Assembly (NCBI RefSeq): GCF_024171695.1
Contig: NZ_JAMTCF010000019.1
Coordinates: 1 to 64,000 of the forward strand
Direction: 5' to 3'
DNA length: 64,000 bases
Source of the DNA: Actinosynnema pretiosum
GTDB taxonomy: Bacteria > Actinomycetota > Actinomycetes > Mycobacteriales > Pseudonocardiaceae
Part shown: in pieces, positions 49,056 to 56,941 of the stretch
Numbering within the stretch: position 1 is the stretch's first letter
Layout of the letters: every line of letters begins with the position of its first letter
The notes under the pieces: generated by a model
Databases searched by the model: none
What the model saw: the letters and a program-made list of their open reading frames with translations, nothing else
What the model was told of the DNA's origin: nothing
Program-made: the position numbers and the translations under genes

Positions 49056-50405
49056 ATGGCGATGCCAGTGAGCGGCCGGGGCGCCCGGTCGCGCGGGTCC
49101 GCGCCGTGGTCGTCGGTGCCCCCCGACCTGGCGCGCAGGCTCCAACCGCTCGCGGGCGTGCTGGTGCGCGACGCCGTGCAGGAGATCCGGCGCTCCGTCC
49201 CCGCCTACGCCCAGCCCCTGGAGGGCAAGTTCCGCGAGGTGCTGGTCGGCTCGGTGGAGACCGCGATCGTCCAGTGCTTCGAGACGATCGTCGACCCGGA
49301 CGCGCCGACCGGCGACTGGCAGGCGGTGCTGCGCTACAGCGGCCGGGTCGAGTTCCTCGAAGGGCGCACGATGGACGCGCTGCAGAACGCGGTGCGGGTC
49401 GGGGCGCGCGTGGTGTGGCGGCACCTGAGCGAGCACGGGCGCGAGCTGGGGCTGCCCAGCGACGCGCTGTTCGCCGTGGCCGACGCGATCTTCGCCTGGG
49501 TGGACGAGCTGTGCCGGGTCGCCGTCGAGGGCTACACCGAGGCGCAGGCCGGGGCGAGCGGCGCGCTGGAGCGCAGGCGCAGGCAGCTGCTCAAGGTGCT
49601 GCTGGGCGAGTCCCCGGCGTCGGCCCGGTCGCTGGCGGACCTGGCCGCGTCCACGGACTGGCGGCTGCCGGAGCGGGTCGCGGTGGTGGCGCTGGAGTAC
49701 CGGGAGGACCAGCACCAGCTGCCGTCGCCCGCGTTCGGCCGGGACGTGCTGCTCGACCTGGAGAGCTCCGAGCCCTGCCTGGTGCTGGGCGGTCCCGTCG
49801 ACCGGCGCGGGCTGGAGGCCGAGCTGCGCGGGCGCAGGGCGGCCGTGGGTCCGGTGGTGCCGCTGGCCGACGCGCGCCGGTCGCTGGGCTGCGCGCGGCG
49901 GGCGCTCGGGCTGGTGCGGCGCGGGTTGCTGCCGCAGGCGCGGGTCACCTGGTGCGAGGAGCACCTGGCGGTGCTGGCGCTGCTGGCCGACGAGTTCCTG
50001 GTGGAGACCCTGGTGGGGCGGGCGCTGGAGGTGTTCGCGCACCTGACCGCCAAGCAGCGGCACCGCCTGGAGACGACGCTGCTGGCGTGGCTGGGCACCA
50101 GGGGCGGGGTGGTGGAGGTGGCGGCCAGGCTGGGCGTGCACCCGCAGACCGTCCGCTACCGGATGCACCAGGTGGAGCGGCTGCTCGGCGACCGGTTGGA
50201 CGACCCGGACGAGCGGTTGGCGCTGGAGATGGCGCTGCGCGCGCGGCTGCTGCTGCACGACGCCAAACCGGTCCCGCGCGCCGAGGTGACGGCCCTGCCG
50301 TCCCGCGCGACCGGCACTCCCCCGCAGGCGCAGGCGATCCGGCCCCCGCGCGCGCAGGCCCCGCGTCCGCGCCACCCGGCCCGCTCCCCCGCCAAGCCCC
50401 GCTGA
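49056..50405 (+). CDS. PucR-type helix-turn-helix regulator
   Basis: 449 residues. ATG 49056 follows GGAGG by eight bases. The N-terminal half is a helical signal domain (VLVRDAVQEIRRSVPAYAQP; DAIFAWVDELCRVAVEGY). The C-terminal part has the PucR/CdaR HTH_30 motif near residues 350-405: VEVAARLGVHPQTVRYRMHQ, followed by DPDERLALEMALRARLL. A Pro/Arg-rich tail of about 50 residues follows. These regulators are common in actinomycetes, frequently controlling lipid or nitrogen-compound metabolism; the target is not indicated here. Confidence 0.88.
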   Translation: MAMPVSGRGARSRGSAPWSSVPPDLARRLQPLAGVLVRDAVQEIRRSVPAYAQPLEGKFREVLVGSVETAIVQCFETIVDPDAPTGDWQAVLRYSGRVEFLEGRTMDALQNAVRVGARVVWRHLSEHGRELGLPSDALFAVADAIFAWVDELCRVAVEGYTEAQAGASGALERRRRQLLKVLLGESPASARSLADLAASTDWRLPERVAVVALEYREDQHQLPSPAFGRDVLLDLESSEPCLVLGGPVDRRGLEAELRGRRAAVGPVVPLADARRSLGCARRALGLVRRGLLPQARVTWCEEHLAVLALLADEFLVETLVGRALEVFAHLTAKQRHRLETTLLAWLGTRGGVVEVAARLGVHPQTVRYRMHQVERLLGDRLDDPDERLALEMALRARLLLHDAKPVPRAEVTALPSRATGTPPQAQAIRPPRAQAPRPRHPARSPAKPR

Positions 50406-50419
50406 CGCCGCTGCGGGAC

Positions 50420-50456
50420 GGGCGGGTTCCCCCTCCCTGCCTGGGGGAACCCGCCC
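50420..50456 (+). terminator. 14-bp stem hairpin after the PucR-type gene
   Basis: GGGCGGGTTCCCCC (50420-50433) pairs perfectly with GGGGGAACCCGCCC (50443-50456) around a nine-base loop, directly after the stop at 50405. Confidence 0.8.
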
Positions 50457-50540
50457 CTCGCGGCGCGACCCCGAAGCCACGTCCCGAAGCGACCGCACCC
50501 CGGTCGGTTGCGCGCGCCCGCGATCGGGTACACCCGGCGC

Positions 50541-51158
50541 ATGAAGAGGCGCATCGGCGTGCTCGCCGGGGTCGTGGTCCTGCTGGCCGCTTCCGTGCTC
50601 GGCGCGCTCACGCTGACGAAGGCGTGGGACCCGTTCGGCACCGACGTCGTCGACCGGTCGCAGCCGGCCGTGCTGAAGTCGTTGCGGGACCTGAGCCAGT
50701 TCCACGCGGCGGCGGGCGACTACCAGGTGGTGCTCGACATCGAGCAGGACGTCAAGTTCGTGCCGAGCGCGCTGGCCGGGCAGCGGACCCTGTTCGTCGC
50801 GGCGGGAACGGTCAACGCGTTCGTGGACTTCGGCGGCATGGACGAGCGGGCCATGACCGTGTCGCAGGAGAACAGGACGGTCGAGATCGACCTGCCGTCG
50901 CCGCAGCTGGACAAGCCGAACCTCCAGCAGGACAAGTGCTACGTGTTCGCGCAGGAGCGCGGGCTGTTCGACCGGCTGGCCTCGCTGGTGGAGACCCAGG
51001 ACCAGCAGGCGTTCTACGTGGCGGCCGAGCAGAAGCTGGCCGAGGCCGCGCAGACCTCGGAGCTGCGCAAGCGCGCGGTGGACAGCACGAAGAAGATGCT
51101 GACCGGGATGCTCGGGGCGCTCGGCTACCAGGTGAGCTTCCGGGGGTCGGACGACTGA
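50541..51158 (+). CDS. DUF4230 membrane-anchored protein
   Basis: 205 residues from ATG 50541: a short basic start and one N-terminal membrane helix (IGVLAGVVVLLAASVLGALTL), then an exported domain with VLKSLRDLSQFHAAAGDYQV and VPSALAGQRTLFVAAGTVNA, the hallmark of DUF4230. The helix lacks a cleavage site, so it is probably a membrane anchor. Function unknown in the family. It ends in a hairpin shared with the convergent TetR gene. Confidence 0.82.
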   Translation: MKRRIGVLAGVVVLLAASVLGALTLTKAWDPFGTDVVDRSQPAVLKSLRDLSQFHAAAGDYQVVLDIEQDVKFVPSALAGQRTLFVAAGTVNAFVDFGGMDERAMTVSQENRTVEIDLPSPQLDKPNLQQDKCYVFAQERGLFDRLASLVETQDQQAFYVAAEQKLAEAAQTSELRKRAVDSTKKMLTGMLGALGYQVSFRGSDD

Positions 51159-51209
51159 CCGGAGCGGGCTGACCGGGGCGAACCGGCGGGCGCAGGTCGA
51201 CCAGCTGTC

Positions 51210-51239
51210 GCGGGACGGGTCCTCAAGGGCCCGTCCCGC
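51210..51239. terminator. Hairpin between DUF4230 and TetR genes
   Basis: GCGGGACGGG (51210-51219) pairs with CCCGTCCCGC (51230-51239), followed by TCTCGTTCC. Convergent position suggests action on both genes. Confidence 0.72.
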
Positions 51240-51262
51240 TCTCGTTCCCCTTGCCGCGCAAT

Positions 51263-51314
51263 GGTTCCGCGCACCGGTCCCGCGCACCGGTCCTGGGCAA
51301 CGGTCCCGAGCAAC
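51263..51314. repeat. Four tandem 13-bp repeats
   Basis: GGTTCCGCGCACC, GGTCCCGCGCACC, GGTCCTGGGCAAC and GGTCCCGAGCAAC follow each other without gaps between the terminator and the TetR stop. It is non-coding on the plus strand and lies just outside the TetR frame. Confidence 0.7.
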
Positions 51315-51337
51315 GGCCCGGCGCGCCGCCCCCGCGC

Positions 51338-51910
51338 TCAGCCGAGCGAGGCCGCCGCCTCCCGCACCGCCGCGAGCTCCCGCCGCGCCACCTCCGGGAA
51401 GCCCAGCCCGTTGTCCGGGGCGATCCACCCGGCGAACGCGGCCCGGAACGCCAGCCCGCCCAGCTCCGCCGCGACCCCGGCGGCCGTCGCGTCCAGGCCG
51501 CGCGCCCGCAGCGAGGTGGCGAACGCCTCGGTGAGCGAGGCGATCTTGAGCAGCTCGCGCTCGCGCAGCTCGCTGTGCGCCTGCACGACGGCCTGCCGCT
51601 GCCTCGCCCACTCCAGCCGCTCCGGCCCGAAGAACGCGCCCATCGCGTCCAGCGCCAGGCCGATCACCTCGTACGGACCGGCCTCGGCGGGCGCGGCGGC
51701 GATCGCGGCGACCAGGGCCTCGTTCAGCGACTCCTGCCCGTCGAAGAGCACCTCGCGCTTGTCCGCGAAGTGCCGGAAGAACGTGCTCTTGCCCAGCCCC
51801 GCGCCCTCGGCGATCCCGGCGGCGGTGGTGCTGTCGTACCCGCGCTCGGCGAACAGCGCGAGCGCCGACCGCTGCAGCCGCTCGCGGGCGTTCGGCTCCC
51901 ATCTGCCCAT
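51338..51910 (-). CDS. TetR-family repressor
   Basis: 190 residues. N-terminal TetR HTH: ARERLQRSALALFAERGYDS, TTAAGIAEGAGLGKSTFFRH and FADKREVLFDG. The C-terminal ligand domain (residues 60-190) is helical. It is divergent from the SDR gene at 52011, and the 100-base intergenic region contains a direct repeat of GTCCCATCACTG, the probable operator. It most likely represses itself and the neighbouring oxidoreductase. Confidence 0.92.
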   Translation of the reverse strand: MGRWEPNARERLQRSALALFAERGYDSTTAAGIAEGAGLGKSTFFRHFADKREVLFDGQESLNEALVAAIAAAPAEAGPYEVIGLALDAMGAFFGPERLEWARQRQAVVQAHSELRERELLKIASLTEAFATSLRARGLDATAAGVAAELGGLAFRAAFAGWIAPDNGLGFPEVARRELAAVREAAASLG

Positions 51911-51931
51911 GCCCCCATCCTATGCGACAGG

Positions 51932-51980
51932 ACTCGGTCCCATCACTGTGCTACGGTCATGAGACCAAGTCCCATCACTG
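51932..51980. promoter_or_regulatory. Direct-repeat operator candidate for TetR regulator
   Basis: GTCCCATCACTG is present at 51937-51948 and 51969-51980, each preceded by a GAC-containing half (GACTCG and GACCAA). The 32-base spacing is three helical turns, so both sites face the same side of the DNA. They lie between the divergent starts at 51910 and 52011. Confidence 0.6.
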
Positions 51981-52010
51981 GCGGTGGGGCGGCACGCGGA
52001 GGAGTGGGAC

Positions 52011-52889
52011 ATGCGGGTTCTCGTCACGGGCGCGTCCGGCTGGGTCGGCCGGGCGGTCGTCCCCGAGCTGATCGCGGCGGGCCACGAGGTCACCGGCCTC
52101 GCCAGGTCGGACGCGTCGGCGGCGGCCGTGGAGGCGGCGGGCGCGCGGGTGCTGCGCGGCGACCTGACCGACCTGGCGGTGCTGCGCGCGGGCGCCGAGG
52201 CGGCGGACGGGGTGGTCCACCTGGCGTTCGTGCACGACTTCACCCGGTTCGCCGAGGCCGTCGAGATCGACGCGGCGGCCATCGCGGCGTTCGGCGACGT
52301 GCTGGCGGGCACCGGGAAGCCCCTGGTGGTCACGGCGGGCACGCCGTTCGTCGCGGGTCGGGCGTCCACCGAGCACGACGGCCTGGCGCCCACCGGCGCG
52401 CCCGGCGACCGGGGTGGGAACGTCGCGCTGGCGCTGGGGCTGGCCGAGCGGGGCGTGCGGGTGTCCGTGCTGCGCCTGCCCAGGTCCGTGCACGGCGAGG
52501 GCGACCACGGGTTCGTGGCGATGCTGGTCGAGGCGGCCAGGGGGACCGGCAGGTCGGTGCACGCGGGCGACGGGTCCCAGCGCTGGCCCGCCGTGCACGT
52601 GCGCGACGCGGCCCGGCTGTACCGGGTGGCGCTGGAGCGGGCCGAGGCGGGCGCGGTGCTGCACGCGGTCGGCGACGAGGGCGTGCCGCTGCGCGCGGTG
52701 GCGGAGGTCATCGGACGCCGCCTCGGCGTGCCCTCGGGCAGCGGCGACCTCTCGGGGCTGGGGTTCGTCGGCGCGCTGATGGGCGTGGACCAGCCGTCGT
52801 CGGCCGCGCTGACCGCCGAGTCCTTCGACTGGCGCCCGACCGGTCCCGGCCTGCTGGCGGACCTGGAGGCCGGGCACTACTTCGCCTGA
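52011..52889 (+). CDS. NAD(P)-dependent epimerase/reductase, extended SDR
   Basis: 292 residues starting at ATG 52011 six bases after GGAGGAG. N-terminal nucleotide motif TGASGWVG, then ARVLRGDLTD and VVHLAF. Atypical extended SDR in which the active-site Tyr region is altered (around GLAPTGAPGDRGGNVALALG there is no YxxxK), as in several NmrA-like or reductase-like members. C-terminal substrate part has LSGLGFVGALMGVDQPSSAA. Probably an aldehyde/ketone reductase controlled by the adjacent TetR protein. Confidence 0.86.
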   Translation: MRVLVTGASGWVGRAVVPELIAAGHEVTGLARSDASAAAVEAAGARVLRGDLTDLAVLRAGAEAADGVVHLAFVHDFTRFAEAVEIDAAAIAAFGDVLAGTGKPLVVTAGTPFVAGRASTEHDGLAPTGAPGDRGGNVALALGLAERGVRVSVLRLPRSVHGEGDHGFVAMLVEAARGTGRSVHAGDGSQRWPAVHVRDAARLYRVALERAEAGAVLHAVGDEGVPLRAVAEVIGRRLGVPSGSGDLSGLGFVGALMGVDQPSSAALTAESFDWRPTGPGLLADLEAGHYFA

Positions 52890-52996
52890 GCCGGATCGTC
52901 GCGCCCCCGCCCCACCGCGTCACGGGCGTCCCGCGTCACCGTCCCGCCGCGTCACGGGCGTCCCGGACCGCGCTCCCGATCAGCGACAATGTCCGG

Positions 52997-53905
52997 GTGA
53001 GGCGCAAGCAGAGACCGGCCGGGCTGTCCCAGCGGCACGGGTTGGACCCGGCCAGGGTGCGGATGCCGGAGGACGGGCCGTGGGCGACGCTGCGCGACCA
53101 CCTGGTCGACCGGCTCCCCGTCCCCGCCGAGCGGGTCGACCTGATGCTCGCCGAGGGCCGGGTGCACGACCTGGCCGGACCGGTCGCGCCGGACGCACCG
53201 TTCACACCCGGCGGCGCGGTGTGGTTCCACCGGGACCTGCCGGTCGAGGTCCCGGTCCCCTTCGAGATCTCCGTGGTGCACCGCGACGACGCGATCCTGG
53301 TCGTGGACAAGCCGCACTTCCTGGCCACGATCCCGCGCGGCAAGCACGTCGTGGAGACCGCGCTGGTGCGCCTGCGCCGCGACCTCGGCCTGCCCGCGCT
53401 CAGCCCGGCGCACCGGCTGGACCGGGTCACGGCCGGGCTGGTGATGTTCGTGGTCGACCCGGCGCTGCGCGGGCGGTACCAGACGATGTTCGCCGATCGC
53501 CTGGTGCGCAAGGAGTACGAGGCGATCGCCCCGGTGCGCGACGACCTGGAGCTGCCGCGCGTGGTGCGCAGCCGGATCGTGAAGGAGAAGGGCGTGATCA
53601 CCGCCCAGGAGGTGCCGGGGCCGGTAAACGCGGAGACGCGCGTGGAGCTGGTGGAGCGCGAGGGGGACCTGGGCCGCTACCGGTTGCTGCCGACGACCGG
53701 GCGCACGCACCAGCTGCGGGTGCACCTGAGCGGGCTCGGCGTGCCGATCGTGGGCGACGACTTCTACCCGGTGCTGCGGGAGAAGCCGCTGGACGACTTC
53801 ACCGACCCGCTGCAGCTGCTGGCGAAGGTGCTGGAGTTCACCGACCCGGTGACCGGCGAGCACCGCCGGTTCACCAGCTCGCTGGCGCTCCAGGCCTGGG
53901 GGTGA
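52997..53905 (+). CDS. RluA-family pseudouridine synthase
   Basis: 302 residues from GTG 52997. Core motifs: VVHRDDAILVVDKPHFLATI, the catalytic HRLDRVTAG with Asp142, RKEYEAIAPV, and TTGRTHQLRVHLSGLGVPIV. It converts uridine to pseudouridine in RNA; the target RNA cannot be told. The N-terminal 90 residues are longer than in RluA itself and lack a clear S4 domain. A 14-bp hairpin follows. Confidence 0.9.
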   Translation: MRRKQRPAGLSQRHGLDPARVRMPEDGPWATLRDHLVDRLPVPAERVDLMLAEGRVHDLAGPVAPDAPFTPGGAVWFHRDLPVEVPVPFEISVVHRDDAILVVDKPHFLATIPRGKHVVETALVRLRRDLGLPALSPAHRLDRVTAGLVMFVVDPALRGRYQTMFADRLVRKEYEAIAPVRDDLELPRVVRSRIVKEKGVITAQEVPGPVNAETRVELVEREGDLGRYRLLPTTGRTHQLRVHLSGLGVPIVGDDFYPVLREKPLDDFTDPLQLLAKVLEFTDPVTGEHRRFTSSLALQAWG

Positions 53906-53908
53906 GCC

Positions 53909-53942
53909 CGGCGCGGGCGGGTGGTGCCACACCCGCCCGCGC
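53909..53942. terminator. 14-bp stem hairpin between convergent genes
   Basis: 53909-53922 (GGCGCGGGCGGGTG) and 53929-53942 are exact complements around GTGCCA, immediately after the pseudouridine synthase stop and before the convergent DUF305 gene end at 53969. Confidence 0.8.
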
Positions 53943-53968
53943 CGCGCGGTCGTCCAGGGGGACCCCGG

Positions 53969-54586
53969 TCAGCTCAGGTACTTGAGCATCTGGGTGATCT
54001 GCGCGGTCCGGGACTGGAACACGCGCTCGGCCAGCTCCTTGGTCTGCTGGTTCACGCCGTTCTCCCGCACGACCTTGGTCAGGTCGACCGCGTTGTGCTG
54101 GTGCGCGATGAGCAGGTTCAGGAAGGCCGTCTCGAACTCGGCGCCGCTCTTGCCCGCGACCTCGGCGATCAGCTCGGGGCTGGTGGAGTGGTCGCCGCCG
54201 TGGTCGGCGTGGACCTGCGGGTCGGTGCCGGAGGACTCGGGCTCGCCCCACTCCTTGAGCCAGGACACCATGCTGTCCACTTCGGACTTCTGGGTGACCT
54301 GGATGGCCGAGGCGAGGGTCTTGATCTCGTCGCGGGTGGCGCGGGTCTCGGCCAGCTCCACCAGGTCCTGGCCCTGGCGGTGGTGCTCGATCGCCATCTG
54401 GAGGTACATGACGTCGCTGGCGTTGTGGTCGCCCGCGCTCTGCCCGGACGCGGCCTGGCCCGCCGAACCGGTCGCGGCGGCAGGGGTGGGCCCGGCGTCG
54501 CCGCCCGACCCGCAGGCGGACAGCAGCAGCGCGCCCGCGAGCAGCGCGACGACGCCGGTGGCGCGCCTGTTCTTGTTCTGTGCCAT
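53969..54586 (-). CDS. DUF305 lipoprotein
   Basis: 205 residues. Signal peptide with lipobox LLSACGS; Cys is the lipid site. The mature part is a DUF305 four-helix bundle with His-rich helices: YLQMAIEHHRQGQDLVELAE and AFLNLLIAHQHNAVDLTKVV. DUF305 is related to ferritin-like bundles and is often found with copper proteins. ATG 54586 follows AGGAG. It is encoded after the LPMO gene, but a hairpin lies between them. A link to LPMO copper supply is conceivable but not shown. Confidence 0.88.
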   Translation of the reverse strand: MAQNKNRRATGVVALLAGALLLSACGSGGDAGPTPAAATGSAGQAASGQSAGDHNASDVMYLQMAIEHHRQGQDLVELAETRATRDEIKTLASAIQVTQKSEVDSMVSWLKEWGEPESSGTDPQVHADHGGDHSTSPELIAEVAGKSGAEFETAFLNLLIAHQHNAVDLTKVVRENGVNQQTKELAERVFQSRTAQITQMLKYLS

Positions 54587-54616
54587 GGGCTTCGTGCTCC
54601 TCAAGGGCAGGGGGAC

Positions 54617-54642
54617 GCGCCCCCGGCGCTGGCCGGGGGCGC
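54617..54642 (-). terminator. Hairpin after the LPMO gene
   Basis: GCGCCCCCGGC (54617-54627) pairs with GCCGGGGGCGC (54632-54642), loop GCTG. It lies in the 69-base gap between the LPMO stop and the DUF305 start. Confidence 0.7.
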
Positions 54643-54655
54643 GATCAGCCGGTGG

Positions 54656-55453
54656 TCAGAGCCGCTGCCACAGGGCGGGCGTGGCGGAGGGCTCCCAGCC
54701 GGGGAGGGTGGTGTGCCCCTGGATGCACTTGTAGGTGGCGCCGCTGTAGGTCACCTGGTCGCCGGTCTTGTAGGGCGTGTTGGGCGCCCACTCGCCACCG
54801 CCCGACGGCGGCTTCTGCGTGGTGGTGGTCGGCTTCGGCGCGCTGGGGGAGCTGCTCGGCGGCGTGGTGCCGGGAGGCTGGGTGGTGGTCGGCGGCTGCG
54901 GCTTGCTGCTGGTGGGCGGCTCGGGATTGGTGCCGCCGCCACCGACCTGCAGGTCGATGCAGCTGTAGAACGCCATGGGCGTGTCGCCGATGTTCCACAC
55001 GGCGAGCACCTTCTGCTTGCCGGTGCGCCCACCGAGGTCGACCGAGTGGCTCACGGTCGCGCCGGGGATCTTGTTGCCGTCGTTGAACTCGGCGATCTTC
55101 TGGCCGCCGATGAAGTACTGCCAGGTCGCGGTGGCGTGCCGCGCGGTCAGGGTCCAGTTGAAGGTGGCCTTGCCGCTGACGTTGGTGGTCGGCCAGTCGC
55201 GGCTGTCGTCGTTCAGCTCGGAGAACTGGCTCAGGCCGGCGTCGCAGCTGGTGAGGCCCTTGGGGCCCTCGACGCTCTGGGGCTCGTACTTGATGTTGCC
55301 GCAGGGGACCGCGCCCTGGGCGCAGAACGCCTGCCTGCTCGGCGGCGACGAGACGTAGCCGTGCGCGCTGGCGCTGCCCGCGGCCAGCACGACGAGGAAC
55401 GGGGTGACGCCCACGCCGGCGAGGACCGCCGCGAGCTTTCGCTTGAATTCCAT
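54656..55453 (-). CDS. AA10 lytic polysaccharide monooxygenase with CBM5/12
   Basis: 265 residues. The signal peptide ends ASA-30, leaving His31 as N-terminal residue, the first ligand of the copper histidine brace (HGYVSSPPSR); the second is His106 (TARHATATW). The catalytic domain (31-175) ends VWNIGDTPMAFYSCIDL. A Pro/Thr/Ser linker is followed by a CBM5/12 chitin-binding module (EWAPNTPYKTGDQVTYSG, GWEPSATPALW). It oxidatively cleaves chitin, possibly cellulose. A dre site overlaps its likely promoter at 55597-55608, so DasR control by N-acetylglucosamine metabolites is expected. Confidence 0.95.
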   Translation of the reverse strand: MEFKRKLAAVLAGVGVTPFLVVLAAGSASAHGYVSSPPSRQAFCAQGAVPCGNIKYEPQSVEGPKGLTSCDAGLSQFSELNDDSRDWPTTNVSGKATFNWTLTARHATATWQYFIGGQKIAEFNDGNKIPGATVSHSVDLGGRTGKQKVLAVWNIGDTPMAFYSCIDLQVGGGGTNPEPPTSSKPQPPTTTQPPGTTPPSSSPSAPKPTTTTQKPPSGGGEWAPNTPYKTGDQVTYSGATYKCIQGHTTLPGWEPSATPALWQRL

Positions 55454-55596
55454 CAGGTGTCCAGCTCCTCACGAGGGCGCGCTCCGAGAGCGCGCCCTTG
55501 GCAGGGTTTCGTGCGCGAGAGAGGACGTCCAGGTGTGCCGGACCCGCAGGGTTTGGGTATCGGCGCGCCTTCAGGAGGGAGACGTCGACCATCGCG

Positions 55597-55608
55597 TGGT
55601 CTAGACCA
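55597..55608. promoter_or_regulatory. DasR-type operator (dre) at LPMO promoter
   Basis: TGGTCTAGACCA is a perfect 12-base palindrome identical to the core of the published DasR-responsive element of Streptomyces. It lies 144 bases upstream of the LPMO start, and a minus-strand TTGACA at 55625-55620 is placed so that the palindrome would cover the -10 region. Binding would repress until glucosamine-6-phosphate accumulates. Confidence 0.75.
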
Positions 55609-55651
55609 TAAAGCGATATTGTCAAGCGGGTCAAGGTAGTGAACCAACTGG

Positions 55652-55663
55652 CGTGACGTCACG
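55652..55663. promoter_or_regulatory. CGTGACGTCACG palindrome
   Basis: A perfect 12-base palindrome lies 44 bases upstream of the dre site, in the same promoter region, on the upstream side of the TTGACA hexamer. It could bind an activator, for example a CRP-like protein, but no specific family is indicated. Confidence 0.35.
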
Positions 55664-56102
55664 TAGACCACCACGTGAGGGCCATGCGGCGCAAGGGCGG
55701 CACGCCGATCGCGAGCCGCGTCACCAGGGGTGGGACGCGGCGGGCCGGGGTGCCGACCACGCGCTGCGACGGCGGCGGGACCGGCCGTGGCCGAATCGAT
55801 CAGGGCGTGCGGTGGAAATCCGGGCGGTGTTCGACCGGGGCGTCGAGGTGGTGCTTCCCGGATAGAGCGGAGACCTTTCCAGAAGGCGTGGAACTCGGGT
55901 GCGCGCCGCTCGTCGGAGCGCGTTTTCGGTGCGACGCCGAATTCCGAGGCCGGACCGCCCGGTTTCCCGCACCCCTGGTCGCGCCGGGCGCTTTCCCCGC
56001 GCCCGGCGACCCCTCGGGCCGGTCGCGGCGGCACGTCGGCCGCCGCCGCGACCGGCCCGCCTCCACCCCCGGCGCGTCGGCGCGGGGAGAACGGGTAATC
56101 AC

Positions 56103-56663
56103 GTGGACGTGGAGCACTCGGAACCGCGGTGGCGCGCGGCCGTCCCGCACTCGGTGACGGCGCACGACGGCACGGCGCTGCCCGCCGCCGAGGCGGGCGC
56201 GGGCGACGCGCTCCTGCTGTGCGGCGAGCACCCCGAGGACCTGACCGGTTTGGCCGAGCTGCTCGCGCCGAGACTGCGGGTGATCCGCTGCGCGGTGCGG
56301 CCGGAGCACGCCGAGCGGGACGCGGAGGCGGCGCGGGAGCACTTCGCGCTGGACACGATGTCGTTGCTGGGGCACGGTTCCGGCGCGGCGGTGGCGCTGC
56401 GCTACGCGCTCGCGCGGCCGGAGCGGGTGGAGGCGCTGGTGTGCGTGCCGGACGGCGAGCCGGAGTTCCCGCCCGGCTGCGCGGGCCTGGCCCCGCCGAC
56501 GCTGCTGGTGGAGGGCGGCGAGCCGACGGAGTGGGCGGAGCTGCTGTCCGACGAGGCGCCGTCGGTGCGCAGGGTGGTGCTGCCGGACGCCGGGAGCCCG
56601 CCGTGGACCGGGTCGCCGGGCGCCTTCGGCTGGGCGGTGCTGGCGCACCTGGGCGTGGGCTAG
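56103..56663 (+). CDS. Reduced alpha/beta hydrolase-like protein
   Basis: 186 residues from GTG 56103. It has the nucleophile elbow of alpha/beta hydrolases, LLGHGSGAAVALRYALARP with Ser93, and the strand LVCVPDGEP. The usual lid is missing, total length is about 90 residues short of the family norm, and the C-terminal segment where GxGH should place the catalytic His reads PDAGSPPWTG without His. It is therefore probably inactive as a hydrolase or uses a different His. It ends 162 bases before a large hairpin. Confidence 0.65.
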   Translation: MDVEHSEPRWRAAVPHSVTAHDGTALPAAEAGAGDALLLCGEHPEDLTGLAELLAPRLRVIRCAVRPEHAERDAEAAREHFALDTMSLLGHGSGAAVALRYALARPERVEALVCVPDGEPEFPPGCAGLAPPTLLVEGGEPTEWAELLSDEAPSVRRVVLPDAGSPPWTGSPGAFGWAVLAHLGVG

Positions 56664-56702
56664 CCGCTCTCCTTCGCCCGCAAGGACTTCCTCACCCCGT
56701 CA

Positions 56703-56813
56703 GTGGTTGATCGCTCTGCCGGTGGTCGACCGCTCTGCCAGGGATCGACCGCCCCGCCAGGGGTTGATCGCCCTAACTGTGGTCGACCGCCCGCCGGTGG
56801 TCGACCGCCCCGC
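56703..56813. repeat. Six tandem ~19-bp units (minisatellite)
   Basis: Six consecutive units resemble GGTGGTCGACCGCTCTGCC, varying at GTCGACC/TTGATC and CYCYGC. GTCGAC is itself palindromic. The array lies between the hydrolase-like gene and the terminator hairpin and encodes nothing obvious. Confidence 0.75.
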
Positions 56814-56824
56814 TGCTAACGCCG

Positions 56825-56869
56825 AGGGCCCCTCCCCACACCGGTCGTCCCGGTGCGGGAAGGGGCCCT
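56825..56869. terminator. 20-bp imperfect stem, bidirectional terminator
   Basis: 56825-56844 and 56850-56869 are inverted copies with two or three mismatches around TCGTC, with TT following. The hairpin separates the hydrolase-like gene from the convergent GH19 chitinase. Confidence 0.78.
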
Positions 56870-56941
56870 TCAGCGCTGCTCGTCAGCGGAGGTCCGCCGG
56901 TGGTGGGGTCGAGAGCGGCCCACCACCGTCCGGGCCGACGA

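Larger units (their letters stand above)
55454..56102. other. Intergenic region with LPMO promoter
   Basis: No gene. 55590-55665 holds the dre site, a TTGACA hexamer on the minus strand (55625 to 55620), and a perfect palindrome CGTGACGTCACG at 55652-55663. 55675-56090 is GC-rich without recognisable signal. The right end leads into the hydrolase-like gene at 56103. Confidence 0.55.
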
